This document shows positions 14,228 to 27,700 of a stretch of 64,000 bases of DNA, in pieces (the first letter of the stretch is position 1; every line of letters starts with the position of its first letter). The translations under genes and the position numbers were made by a program. The DNA comes from Malurus cyaneus samueli (taxonomy: Eukaryota > Chordata > Aves > Passeriformes > Maluridae), in the NCBI GenBank assembly GCA_009741485.1, contig CM019214.1, forward strand, positions 28,982,746-29,046,745, given 5' to 3'. The notes under the pieces were generated by a model. That model was not told the DNA's origin. It saw only the letters and a program-made list of their open reading frames with translations, and ran no database searches.

Positions 14228-15685
14228 TAATGGCTGTATAAGCTAAATTTAATACTTGGAAGCTTTTGATGTGAACCAGAATTGTAAATTTGGAATGCTT
14301 GATGACTTCAAATAGAATGAAATGTCATTTGAATTCATTCTTTGAAAAAAAATCCATGAAGGATTAGAAGGAGAAATTAATAAAGCTCTTAAACAGTCTA
14401 GTATGCTAAACTGGAAGCCAACCGATCATGCATCACATTCCTCCCTGTCTTCAAAACTCCACAAATTTGCAAATTCTGCAGCTACAGGTGCGAGTTAGGT
14501 GTCTTTTGCTAGGGGTGTTTTTTAGAGACAGTATACATTTGCATTATACTAAAGATGGTCCTACAAGGATACCTTTTGTCCTGCTAAATGCTACACAGTG
14601 CCACATCAATTTATTGGTGTGCTTTTTGCTAACTGCAGCACCCCTGAAGGAAAAATACATTTAATAATTATATTTTAATGTTGAACTTGCCAGACTTTCA
14701 TGTCCTTTACCATGAACATTGCCACCCTCATGCTGCCCACTTGCAAATGCTTTTAAAGCAGGTACAGTATTTTGTATATTTAAGCCACAGTCATAGCTTC
14801 CTGCTCTGGGTTTCATAAAGCTAAGATAACACAGTCTTTAACCTCAATTGACTTTGCATCCATCCTTCAACAGCTTCTCCCACAGAGTTTTTCTCTGTTC
14901 TGCAGGCTGGAGCCTATCACTCACATCCCATGATGAGGTGGGAGGGAGAGCTTAACTTGAGTGCAGAGCTTGAGTGGAGTTGAAATTAATTTCTTTGCAT
15001 TTATAAATACATACGCTTATGCCCACCAAGATTTTCTCAGGAGGGCTCTTGCTTCTTTGGGTTTTAATAGAACTTAAATTTGCCCTAAAGTCCTCTTGCT
15101 AATGTGTATGCCCACGCAGGTTTTCTTTCTGGTTGTATTTTAAGCTGGATCATGAAAGCCAGGGTAAGGTTTTGTGCTTCAATGCTTTTGCTCTTTCTTT
15201 CTGTTCTTCTCTGAAATGCACAGCAAGAAATTCAGGTATTTTAGCCATGGAGCAAACATTCCTCCCATGCACAATGTCCAGAATAGAGTGCTAACACAAA
15301 AAAAAAACATTTGGTAACTGGCTGGTACCCTCTTTATCCCAGAAGAGTGTTTCCCAGGAGCCCAGCTTTCTGTCCGGAATGGAACTGCTAGGGAAAAAAT
15401 CACCTTTTCCTGAATCATCTTTTAGCCAGGCATCTGAGACCGAGTTCCACGGAGACACTGGGCTTCTGTCCCTCCAGCACAGTGGAGGGCAGGTTCCAAG
15501 CAAAAGCTGAGCTCTCTGTATGTACCATTTCTTCATGTGTTGTTAAGTCTAAAGATCTTGGTTCCCATGAGTGGGAGGTGAAGGTGTGTCTAGTTGGTCA
15601 AGAATGAAGGATAGCAGGATTGAGACATACAGTGCTCTATTCTGATGCTCTTAGACACATACATTATTACATTTTGATTAATCCA

Positions 15686-15686
15686 N
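15686..15686. other. Ambiguous base (N) in the assembly
   Basis: A single N interrupts the sequence about 70 bp before an A16 tract (15754-15769). It is probably an unresolved base call in a low-complexity neighbourhood rather than a biological feature. Confidence 0.95.
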
Positions 15687-15753
15687 GTAACAAGCACGTG
15701 GCTCAGAAGAGCCCATCAGTTAAAACCCCAGTTCTCTTGGAATGAGGCCATTT

Positions 15754-15905
15754 AAAAAAAAAAAAAAAACATCCCTGGAAGTGTTGAAAGCCAGGTTGGA
15801 TGGAGCTCTGCACAATATAGTTGAAAAGTGACCCATGGCAGAGGGATTGGAGCTAGACGATTTTTTAGGTCCCTTCTAACCCAGGCCATTCCATGATTAT
15901 AAAAG
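15754..15905 (+). mobile_element. CR1 LINE 3'-end fragment preceded by an A16 run
   Basis: After an A16 run at 15754-15769, the sequence from about 15770 follows the CR1 3' tail in sense orientation. It carries the hallmark stretches CCTGGAAGTGTT, AGCCAGGTTGGATGG and AGGTCCCTTCTAACCCAGGCC, and ends near CCATGATTATAA, a decayed form of the CR1 terminal repeat. It is heavily 5'-truncated (about 135 bp), as is usual for CR1 copies, and encodes nothing. The homopolymer just before it may mark the insertion point or may be unrelated. Confidence 0.88.
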
Positions 15906-18900
15906 ATATGTAACTGTGGGATTTGGAGATTAAGGCTCAGAAGTAGTAATCAAGGTGGATGCCTGGAGGATGATTGTTCCATGTATCTGTTGTGCTAATG
16001 CAAGAAATTTAATTGTTTTTAAACTTGTACTAGGTTTTCACTTAAATGACTGGTTTCACTGTTTTCTCTGCTGCAAATACTGAAGGTAGAAGCCTGTTAG
16101 AATATGGTTGTTCACATTATGTACAACATGAAAGGGCTCAGGAGCAGTCAGTATTGATTGATACAAGGATTTATAATTCCTCTCTGTCGTGACAATGAGA
16201 AAAAGCACAGCCAACATGTTTTTTCCTCTTTTCCTTATTCATGGAGGGATTTTTTGATTTTGTTTTTCTTGGTTCTTAAGCATGTAGCCAGCTTGTCAAA
16301 GTATCAGGTTCCTGGATTTTATTGTGTGGATTTAGGTGGGAGTAATACCTATTTGGAGAAGGGTGTAGCTCCTCTTTTGCTTGATTTAATCTCTGAAGAA
16401 AGGCTATAAAACTTCCTCTCCCTCTCTTTGGATGTTTGGAAAGTGTTCCCGTGTGTGCTTTATCATCATTTATTATCCATCAGATAATAAAGGTTTTGTT
16501 TCCTGCACGTTGTGCTGCAGGTGACACCAAGCCCATGCCACTGCTAACAGGAGCATATTGCAGAGGCCTCTCTCTGCCCACTGTTTGACACCAGCTTGGG
16601 GCTGTTATGTAAAAAGTTTGAATATCAGTGTGTACACTTGCATGAGGTATCTGAGACTGCTCCTCAGGAGCCATGCTGTAGCACAAGAGCCAGAAATAAA
16701 AATGCTGTGAATTGTGATCTTTGTCTGAGGACTACAAGTCATGATACTGATCTGGGAGCATGCTCCACCCAGAGGGTTTGGTGGCAGTGCTGGGAAGGAG
16801 GGAGTGTGGGCTTAGAGCCGAGACAGAGATCCTGTGTCTGACAGCGCAACAGATGCTGTTACCTGATCTAAGAGAGGTCACCTGCTCCATCTCAGCTTTC
16901 ACATGTGAGAGTATTTACATGACTTGTGGGAGTGCAGCAGCAATTCATTCACTAATTTTTAACTCTCTGCACAATCCAATATGCTGATAACTCATAAAAT
17001 ACAGAACAGTAAAGCAAAATATTTTGAGGGAGTCTTATTTCTAAGATCTAAGGATCTTTCTTTGGATCTATCCTTATTTAAAAACATCTGATACCTCTTT
17101 GACAACTCTTCTGTTTTGGCATATTACAAAATGTAATGGTCCCCAAAATGGAATAGCAGAATTGAAACTAAATTATTGTGGTTATATTCTTTGGGTCATG
17201 TATTAATGTCATGCACTGAATAGAGCTGCTTAAATACATGGTAGATATATCAGAATACATCTGACTGGTGTTGGATTATCAACAGTTACTGCCCCATGGC
17301 AGACAAGTGGGGATAACACAAATGTGGGGCACTTCTGAAAATAACCTCTAGTGTGGTCTGTGAGTGACCTGGGTTTGTTTTGGTTTATTTTTATGGGATT
17401 GGTTGATGGCTGGGAGTGCTGAAGCAGAAGTGGAGCATTTTCCCATCTGCAAATGGGATTTTGTGAACAGATGTAACCATCAATTCAAGCTTTTTATCCT
17501 TACTGTCCTCTTTCCTTGACCTCTCTTGTTGGGAGAGGACTCTTACAGGACTGTGAAGTGAAGAAAAACAATCCATTTGTTTTCACATGGCTGTTGCTGT
17601 CTCTCATGCTTCTTGGCTCACTCTTTGTATTAGTGAGTGTGAATGGCTGACAACTAATCTCAAGTGCATTAATTAACAGGTAGTCTGTCACTGGGCAATT
17701 ACTTTACAGGAACAGGTAAAGCAAGGCAGCTCAGCAATCGTGTCTGGGAGATCATATGGAATTCTTCCGTTCTAGTTCATATTGTCATTTGTTGCCTTAT
17801 TGTCCATTGTCTTGTAAGATTTCATTGTATTTCCTCTTGCAAAATCGCATCAGTGGAATGTCTTTTTGGCAGCTCCTGCTGCTTTGTGTAGGCTCCTTCA
17901 CAGGGAGCAGGTGCTTGCTGGGTTTCCCACCAAGGGAAACACCCCAGTTTGGTTCCACCAAAGACATGTGGGTGAGAATTCCCTTAAAAACAGGAAAAGC
18001 TGACTGTATTTCTGGGGAGCTTTCTAAGCAAAGATTCATTGGAAAAAGGGAATTTGCCCCTTGGGCAGTTTATTTCCCTGTGTAGAGTAGAGGTGGGTGG
18101 TAGAAAAAAGATGATAATGACAGATTTACTGCACGATTGTTTGTTAAAACTAGAGCTTTTAAAGGGAGGGTTTTTTGACAAGCCACACTTAGGATTAATT
18201 TTTTAATGCATTCTTACTCTGGTAATGTTTGGACAGTGCATGTGTTCATATTTAAAGCAAACAGCTTGCATCTAATGCGTGCCAGGGTTTTATGCAGGAA
18301 AACAAGAGGTGGTAGCCAGCGGCCAGCAAGCCTTTCGGAGGACCTCGGAGCCTGCTGACAGGCACACTTACTCTGCATGTAATTTGAAGAAAGGCATTGT
18401 GCCCCCAGTGGCTTGGCTTTGACTGAAAGATGGAGTTTTGCGCTCTCATTTTGCACCGAGGACGAGCTCATAGATAAATAGGTCACTGTCCACGGAACTA
18501 TTTTGCTCTAAATCGATTAGAAGCAAAATGACCTTAAGCCTGATCTCCTTGCTCTACAAAGATATTGCTGAATTGTGGCTGCTTCTGAAGAAATGCACAG
18601 GTGTGTCTAGTATTTCAAATTTTCTTAGTTGTTTGATTGCAGGTCAGGCAGGAACTTTGCCAGATAACATTTTCCTACTGAGGAAAATGAGACGCATTTT
18701 AGTACAAAGGCAAAAGTTGTATTCTGCTTGTGTGCATTCATGTATAAATGTAATTTATTGGAGGGTGTGGTGTGTGTTCTGTCCCTGTGTAAATTTGCAG
18801 TGTGTCATTTTATTTGCAGATGTATTTCTCAGTACACCAGATGTATCCACAAAATCTATTCCTGCATTTTACATGGAAGGTACTTTGCTCAGTATTCATT

Positions 18901-19467
18901 CATGCCGTGATTATGGTGATCAGAACAGCTGCTAAAGCTTACGAGGAGAATTTGCTGTTGCAGAGAGCTGTCCTGCTGTTCCTGGTTTACAGTGTGTTTT
19001 CATTTTCAATCAGTTGCATTTTGTGTGAATATCAGATGCCGAATTTCTCTTGATCTCTATTGGAGGTGGAGAAAAAGCGACGTTTCTTTCACAGGGTACA
19101 ACTTGGCATCCCCCAGTTGTTAGAATAGACTGGTTAATCCACAGTGAGTTATTTCTTTAATTCCTTTGGTCAGAGCTTTCTATAGAAATGTTGTTTCTAT
19201 TAAGATATAATGAAATAGTAGAGATATTATTTGCTGTTAATAGTGCAGCTACAGTCCGCAGCAAAATGAAAGCATGTTTTGTGGAACAGGAACAAGCAAA
19301 AATTGTGTCCTCATTCTGGTGCCTGAATCTACATTCCCAGTTCTGTTTTCTGCTTTTGGTATGTGTGACTGTTGCAGAGGAGACAGAAAGCACTGAGCCC
19401 ATGGACTGGTGTTTAACCTTCCAATACTGTTGCTTTTGAAATGTCAGATTTAAATAAAACAGGTATG

Positions 19468-19507
19468 TAAAGGGTGGGTCTTCTAACTAAAGGGTGGATC
19501 TTCTTAC
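19468..19507. repeat. Short tandem duplication, 20-bp unit, 2 copies
   Basis: Units beginning TAAAGGGTGG at 19468 and 19488 are near-identical, with two or so substitutions. No larger array is present and I see no function. Confidence 0.8.
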
Positions 19508-20366
19508 TACTTTTTAATTAGTGTTGCTAATGATCAACACGTGAGTCTGAGTGCTCTGCTTCTCAAGCAGTGTGTGATGATACCGGGGTAATACTGAAAG
19601 GCATGCTGCTTGGGAGGAATGAATGAGAGGTTTAAGAAAGGTGAGGATAACTAGAGGGAAAGGGTGGAGGGATTAATCAGCCTGAGTAACTTTTGTTCTT
19701 TATGTGCATCCTCATCTGCATCCCTGAGAGGGGAGGGGCGGATTTAGGAAACCACTGATTATTGTAGGAGACATTGAATATGGAGCCAGGGAGTGTTTTA
19801 TGTCAAATCATGGTGGTGCCTATGTAACCATGCTGGGACTACTTGTGTGAATTCCCAAGTTTAAAATAGAATGTTTTCATTTGTATTTGATTACTGATAA
19901 ATAAGCGAGGATGGCTTTTGTTAGTTGCTGCCAAGGCTTGATTCTCATCTGTTGATTGTCACCACTTCTTGTGAGCATGTCCATCTCCTTTCTGGAGAGC
20001 TGTTGAAACATTCTGCTCAAAGTGGGCAGAAGGGTTGCCCTTTGCCCTGCCACTGTTCTTTCCTCTTCCTCCTGAGCTTTGTATGGAGTACTTTTTGTGC
20101 CTGCGCTTAGCAGGGGGGAGAAAATGTAAGTGAAGGAGAGGTCTGAGCAAGGCTGACTGTATTGCACTGAATGATTCCGTAGCTGTCCGTGGGAGATACT
20201 GAGCCATGTCCATGTCCTGACTCTCAACTGCCTGAAGTAGTTCATATTAGCAGGGCTTTAGAGAGGCATGATGGGTTTCTTCTTTTAGTGGCATTAGGAT
20301 GTAAGCCACAGTGATTCAAGAACTCTTCATTAGCAGCTGTCATCTCTGTAGTAAGGAGGGGCAGAG

Positions 20367-20462
20367 AAACCTGGTCCTGTGGAAGGTGTCCCTACCCACA
20401 GCAGTGTGGTTGGAACCAGATGATCTTTGAAGATCTCTTCCAACCCAACCCACTCTGTGCAA
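20367..20462 (+). mobile_element. CR1 LINE 3'-tail fragment
   Basis: About 95 bp match the sense CR1 tail. The order is an ACCTGGTCCTGTGGAAGGTG-type block, then GGTTGGAACCAGATGATC, then CTCTTCCAACCCAACCCA. The terminal octamer region has decayed to CACTCTGTGCAAC. This is an old, strongly truncated copy with no coding capacity. Confidence 0.85.
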
Positions 20463-21697
20463 CCTTACAACTGTTAGCACTGCTTTAATCTATTTCTGGA
20501 GTAGATGTGCACTATAAGCAATTAGATTTTACCATTTTGCTGCTTTATAAAGTGTTTGTTTGTTTTTAAAGAGTACAACCACTTATTGTTTAAAATCTCA
20601 CCTTGCTTCCCAAATTAACACACAAGAATAGCATTCTGTGTAGTAGAATTGCCTATGGTATTCATATTCATGCAGCTGCTCCTGTGTGTGTTGGACTTTT
20701 CAATGAAAGCATTGGGGCCTGCTTTGAGATACCTATTTTTCTGAAGAGGGAGAGTTGAAAGCAGGTGGTTTTGGTGGAGACAAATTTTTGGTTTGGTTCT
20801 CTAAAACATGTCCACTTCAGTTTATGTATTTAAGCTGAGTGTCTGCATGATTTGTTTTGAAGGCTCACTGAAGATGAGTCCTTTGGCTTGTATGTGGCTC
20901 TTCTATTCAGAGTTGATCTTTCCATTTTCTGTATTTGGAAGACTTCCCTTTCTTTGCAAAGCTTATTATTTAGAAAGCAAAATTCCTGCAATAATTTTCT
21001 CTGACCATTAAATCTTACTAAATGCAGTTGGCAAAATCTAATGTTTTTTTTATTCCATAGAGGCTTTGCTTGCTAAAGTACTAAGTGAGACACATCTGGG
21101 TCACTTCCTTCCTTATCACTATAGTCCTGGCTAGGGGAACAATCTCTGCTGCTCAGTCTTTATCTAGTATTTCTCCATTTAAAAAAAAACAAAATCTTTG
21201 CTTTTTGCAAAATCTGCTGCTTTTAGATGACTAAGTACATCGAAGTCTTTAAAAGTATTTTTTTTCTGTACACTCAGCATGATTTGCAGTATTAGGGAGC
21301 TAACAATGCTGCAGTTTTGGCAGAATTCAAATGTGGTTCCTAGCAGTCTGGAGCTATCCTGCAAGAACAGAAAAGGGTTTACCAGCAGGCTTTGCTTTCT
21401 TCAGGACATCCTGGAAAGAAGAGAGCAATGTTGTTGTTGCTGCAGTAGTAAGAGCATGCCATACTCATGATGTTAAAGTATACATTTGGGCAGTAAGTAC
21501 ACCTGCCACTGTTGCTGCTTTATCTCTAAGCCCTTTTTGTGCTTAAAACAAATTTATGCTATAATGTGGCTGTCTGACACGATTCTGAGTTCCCCATACT
21601 TCTCAGTTTAGAAAGAGAGTAATTATTATGACTTGAAATAGCACAAAGAATGTTTTTCTCACCAAAGCAGTCTAGGTACACTTGAGTACGTGCAGAG

Positions 21698-21748
21698 CAA
21701 AACCATGGCAAAACAGGACAAAACCATGGCAAAACAGAGCAAAACCAG
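21698..21748. repeat. Minisatellite-like tandem repeat, 21-bp unit, about 2.4 copies
   Basis: The motif CAAAACCATGGCAAAACAG starts at 21698, recurs exactly 21 bp later at 21719, and a third partial copy begins at 21740. Each full unit contains an NcoI-type CCATGG palindrome. Copies are nearly identical, which suggests a recent local duplication. Confidence 0.88.
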
Positions 21749-24700
21749 TGTCATTATTGGTAACACTATGTGAAATTTCTTGCAAAATTGCAACTCACAC
21801 CCCCCTCACCTTTTGTCTTATTTTAGATTTTCTTCGAGAACAAAGAAATACAAGATTTTGGGTTTATCCCTAGATTGGCTTTCTAATTATTACACCATTT
21901 TCTTCTGGTTACAGATTAGCTAGTGTTTAGTCACTCTTGTAAGCCATATCCAAACTTAGACGTGATCCCTGACAAGCTGTGGACTGCAGAGTAGTGTGTC
22001 AAGTAGGTGCGGCTGATGAAGGAGGGGAGGAAGAAACTGCAGTATTTAGCACTCAGAGTATCCTGAGAATGCATCTGTGAAAGGTTGTATTTCCTCTCAT
22101 ATTCGTGCTTTTAGGTGATGTTATTTTGGCAAAATAAGACAGAGAACTTTGTTGCCTTTTACAAAAGGGGAGGTGGAAGAAGAAAAACAGGCACATGCTT
22201 TGATGTGTGCAATAAGTGATCAAAACCAGTAATTTTAGAGCAGAGTTTGAAAGAAACCAAAATCTTGGTTAGCTCTCAAAGTATGCTTTTGAGCAGATAT
22301 TTAATAATTTGACTCAAGAAAATGGAACTGTTACACCTCCTATCATTTTGTGCCAGGCCAGCAGCACTGGAATTGCTGTATACCTCAAAACTTCTTTTTT
22401 TAAAGGAAAGGATCAGTGTTTAATCTCCTTACTGTAACCAAACCATCGTCCTCATAGTTTTGTAGGCAGTCCTGTGCCAAATCTCTAACTCTGTGATCTC
22501 AAAGAAGAAACAGGTGGATATTTTTCTCTTTAATTGTGATGGCAGTAATTACCAAAGTGAGGGGTTCACTAGGTTTCTGTATAACTCAAAGATGTTGGGG
22601 TTTTTTTTTTTTTTATTCTTTAACCCATGACAAGTTCCTGCCTCTCCTACTGAAATTTTGCAATTGCAGCCTTTGTGTATTATGTGTCTTCTAAGTGTTG
22701 TGGTGTTCTTCAGGTATGATCAACCGAGAAGAATTATCAAGTTTCATTTCAGTGAAATAATTAAAATAATGCCAAAATTTAGGAAATATGAACAGTGCTG
22801 CGGAAATACAATTTCTGGACTTCGTGAAAGATCTGTCAGGTTTTCTGATGCACTAGACATTTAAAACACTACCCAAACAGTCAGTGCCTGGGTCTGCTGG
22901 GCCTTGACTTATAATACAGGGCATATTGTTTCTAAGATTTTAGATTTTCTTTGGCAGTACCATTTCCAAGTCTTGACTCAACTAGATCCTTACTTAACAT
23001 TGAAGATGCATGGGATTCCATCCCAGCCTTTTGGAGCACTGGGTATGTAGTAGTGCTGTTCTCTGCATATTGTGACAATAGGACAGAGAGTCTTAGAAAA
23101 TGTTAGTAATGCTGCAGAAGTGGAACTTGGATAAAGCATGATTTTCTTAAAAGGAAAGGTGTCTCAGCTTGAGGATCTGCTTTATGTACTGGGGCTCTTG
23201 GGTGGAAATAGTCTTCTCTTACTAGGAGAGGAAATGGGAGATGTAGCTTGGCTGCAAAGCTTTTATAGGTAAAATTGATATGTAACTATATAATTCTAAA
23301 TGTTTATTTAGACACTCAGTGCCATATGAAGCTGTTTGGAGCACTAGATTGTTTTCTGTCTCTTTGTGCCAGCAACTGGGATGCTGGTAGAGCCAAAGAA
23401 CTTGCATTTTCTGCTTGCTTAGGATATTTTAGCTCACCAGAAACACTCAAGTTGTGAAAGCACTGTTTTGCCTGAGTGATAATTTCCTTCCCAACTACAC
23501 TTTACCAGAGAATTGTGTTTTGCATGAAAATTTGTCAAGTTTATTCGCTTGCTTTTCCTGGTCCATCGTTTTGATGATGGTGTAATCAAATGAAATTGAA
23601 CTCTTCCTGAAGGTGTTTTGAACTGGTGAGGTTTGAAATCTTAGTTTATGAGCACTTGCATAAATTCCTGTCATCAAACCAGTGCAGCTACAAATAGCAT
23701 GAAAACTTGAGGAGCGTCGTCTGCAGCTGTTGTGCCTGAGCATACTGAGCCTTGGGCTTGCAGTCATCGTCACTAATCAGCAGTGATTTTTAAAATTCGG
23801 TTTTAAAGCTGGAAAGCTCACTTGGCATCTTGAGCAGCTCATTAGTTTTAGGTGGCTTAGAGGGGAAGAGGGCTCTCTGCACCAGCTCTACTGCTCTGGC
23901 CCTTCCTGCTTGGGGGGCTACACAAAGGAGCTGACTGTTGGTGGTGGGGGGTGAAGATGAAGAGGGAAGAATGAGGAAATGGAAGATTGCCTTGGGGCTC
24001 AGAGAGATGAAGGGATTGCTCTGAAAGTCATTATCTTGCATTTATAATTACCAGATGGGAGGGTGGTTTAATGAAGAAATTTTTCAAATTAAGACCCCTT
24101 TCATAAAAGGCATTCCACTCTTTGAGTGGGTAAGCTGTTCCAAAGGAGAAACAAAACAAAACTGTTTAAGAAAAATACATTATTTCTTCAATTTAAGGCA
24201 TGCATTTTACAGAGAAGCCGTAGACAACTTTTCATGAAGTCTTGACGATTCAGCAAGAAGGAGGAGGGAGAAAATTATTTGTCATTTGATTTCTAGTGTG
24301 CTGCTGGGATCTGAAGGGCGTAACTGTGTCCGGATGTGTACAAATAAGTTGGCTTTCAAGTTGATATAAAGTAATGGCCACAGAATTTCCTGCAGAACTA
24401 CTCAAAGGGAACTGTAATTCCAGCTGGCTTGCTGGGAATTGTATTAAACACATTACAGGAGGCTCACGAGTCATGTCAGGAGACTTCCTGGTGTGTAATG
24501 TGGGCACAGTCAGGTCAGAGCCCACTCCAGTGTTGTGTTCCGTGAAAATGGGTTTGCTTCAGCATGTGGGACAAACTGCAAATGATGAGTTTTAGTTTGA
24601 CTGGAAAAGAAAGAGGAGCTTTTTATCAATAAGGGAAGTTCTTGGCTGCAGTGACATTGGTCGTTTTCTCAGATGCCAGGTTCTTCAGGGCTTGATGGCA

Positions 24701-27700
24701 CTGGATAATTCAAGCACAAGTTATCTTTGTGCCCTCGTGCTTAAATCTGTCATCCTGCTTCATCTGAAATGCAGCCAGGTGCCTCTGATGGGATGGAGTC
24801 AGGTCCCTCTAAGGTATCATCTTTTATTCCCTGAGACAGGACTATCAAAGCAAGATTTAAATTGAATTAGAAGATTATATATCTGTAAGATTGTGGTTCC
24901 CATTTTTAGTGACAAAGTCTTTCTTTGTAATGAGAACCATATATTGAACTGATTCCTTTATGTTAGTACAGTGACACTTCTGCCCTCTCTTACTCTCATA
25001 ATTTCAATACCAGATAAATTAGAGGGCGGTTTAAAGAGCCTCCAGTTGTCAGATTAGAAAAAATCTTTACACATTCCCAGCTATTTTATGTGTTGGGGCT
25101 TAAAAAATAGTAATAAAAAAAAAAGCAGTATTAACTGTAGAAAACCTTATTTTGCTGCTCATCATCACCTACAATACCAGATGCACTGTAATTCCCTGGG
25201 GCTTTCTTTTAAGCTTCTTAAATGAGCTTCTCAAGAAAGACAGGATATTCAAGCATGTTTTGAAATGAGCAACTATTTTCAGCAATTAATTTTGGATATG
25301 GCAAAATAGGCAGACTCTTAGGTCTCTGCTTTGAAAATACTATGTAAAGTAGTAAAGGTAGAACAGGAAAAATAATGGGCTGTGTGAATCTTAATCTATT
25401 CAAGTGCAAGTGGAATTTGATCCTTTAAAAAATCCTTAGAAAACAGCGAGCAGATTTTCAGTAATTCTGTATTTTAATGTGCACCTAATTAGCTTTACAA
25501 AAATGGAAATTGTCCCTAAAGAATGTAGCGGGTGGCAGGTTCTCTATTTGAAGAATATTTCCAAGAAAATATTTTCCCCAAAGACCATGAGTGTAAGGAG
25601 TGTGTGCTCTACAGTCTATTTAGCATGTGTGCCTTTTGTTGCCTTATCCTGTTAAAGAAACAGCATATTCAAGTAATGATGGGCAGCCTTAAAGTGAGAT
25701 CAGATTGAATCCCAAACAGACTGTGATGAACTCTGCTTTTCTGAGGGATGCTAAGTGTCAAAGAAAATGGTGCAGAGCAATGAGTTTTTACAATTGCATT
25801 GCCTCTGAAGGATACCAAGATTTGAAGAGGGATTTCTGGCTAAATCTATGGGTAGTGATAGTGGGTTCAAGTGTAGACAGTTGCGCTGCTGGATGTGGCA
25901 TGTTTGGCAATTTCAAGAGTTTCACTTCCTTGCACTTTTTTTGTGCTGCTATTTTTTATCTCGGGTGTTTCAAATGATTGAAAATAATCTCTGATCTTAA
26001 TGCATGCATGGCTTTTAGAAGCATGTCTTGAAACCAAATCAGCAAGAGCAAGAGGGATGTGCTTTGGTGGAGGGGAGTGCAGCACAAAGGGCAGTTTGAT
26101 GTCTGTCAGTGGCCACAGTGTGCTGCTCCTCGACTTGCAAATAGATGGGCTCTTAAATTTGAGTAAAAACTTGAGTCTAAAACGGAGTTTAAAACTAAGG
26201 GGAGGAAAGTACTGTCTTTTCAGTGAAGCAGTATTGTGCGGATGGCAAAAGCTGCTGCTCTTATCAGAGGGAACATGGGAGCAATCAAATCTGGACTTGG
26301 GTATTCACATGGCACCTGCCTGAATTGCAGTGGGATTGATCACAGGAATACATGAGGAAATAGTGATCCTTATGAATGATACATTCTTGGGTGTTGTGTG
26401 TCATGTATTTACTTATATATGCAAAAATCAACTCTTTTACAACACATTTAGGGTGCAATGCTGTGCAATAAAAATTTTGTCTGCTTGTGACTTTAGGCAG
26501 AATGGCATTTTATAGATTGATTATATTATTTTCCCTTTTCCCATCTCCCACCAAAACCAGGCATTGATCCTGTAAGTTTACATTCAGTTAATGGGTCCAC
26601 CTGCAGGTATTGGCTTGCAGAAGCAGGGCTGCAATTTAGTTTTTTAAACTAAAACTAAACTAAACTGCTGCAGGAGGGTTCCTTGTATTATAAAGCACAG
26701 ACAGCAAAAATAAAATCTAAAATCCTTTTTGCTTTGGGGAATTGGGGTATTCCTCTTCTGGAAATTCCTTGGCCATCTGGGATTGGATTTTTGAAAGATC
26801 TGTGTTCAGTGTTCTGTTGAAAACATTAAAATGAAAATGGTGACATAACTGAAGGTCTGGGTGAAATATGACTTGACAGTTAAATGTATCCACTTATGGA
26901 TTTGACAGCATGGAATGCAGAGGTCTCCTGATCAGACAGCAGTTCTCCGGATACAGGAAAATAGCTCTGATCAGTGTGTGACCTTAAAAGTGGTCATGGG
27001 TCTTCCTCTGTCCAACGGGATGACAGAGAACAGAGAAGTTCTGTTTCTCAGTATAAGATGTTGCTTATCTGGAAGAAGAAACTGAAAGTGGCTTTTTTGC
27101 TATTCTCAAATAATTGCATTTCTCTGAATTTTAGATGTGCGAGAATTGGTCATAGAAGTGTCTGTCTCCTCATGATATAGCATTTGAAAGACCTCAGTGA
27201 CAGAGAGTCTTTGTGGGTCAGAGCTTTACTTCAGCTTGTACTTCAGGTGACACTTATCCTTAAATCAGCTTTAGGCTTTTACTTACTTTTCCTGTGCACA
27301 TTCACCGTTCTGAGTGTCAGAGCCTATTTTAATGGCATTTCAAACTACATTAAAACCAAAAACTTCAATGTCAGTACAATGTCGATTAAAAGAAAAGTTC
27401 ATAACCAAATAAAGAAAAAGCTATATTATCTCTTCTCTACTTTTCAATGAGGTTAATATGTGGAACAATTATTTTTCACAAATTGCAGAAGTGTAAAACT
27501 TCTGGTTTCCTTGTGAAAAATTAGATCATAGTTTGTGAATGACACAAGTCTGTCTTGCAGTCTTTGTCATGATCAGCTAAAATCAGGTTTCTGCTTGACC
27601 TCTGGAAACATGCTGTGGGAAATGCCTTTACTGAAACACTGAGACAGAAAACCAAGGGTTGGGAAAGCGTTATGGTTGTCATTAAGCTGAAGTGGAAGGG

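Noticed and set aside
18528..18935. 135-codon + strand open frame
   Set aside because: Cys/Phe/Leu-rich composition typical of A+T-rich intron translation. No domain, and another + strand frame is open over the same bases.
24374..24595. ATG followed by ATEF-like start, considered as a missing N-terminal exon
   Set aside because: The peptide does not resemble the MCF2L N-terminus, and there is no donor in the phase needed to join the exon at 28218.
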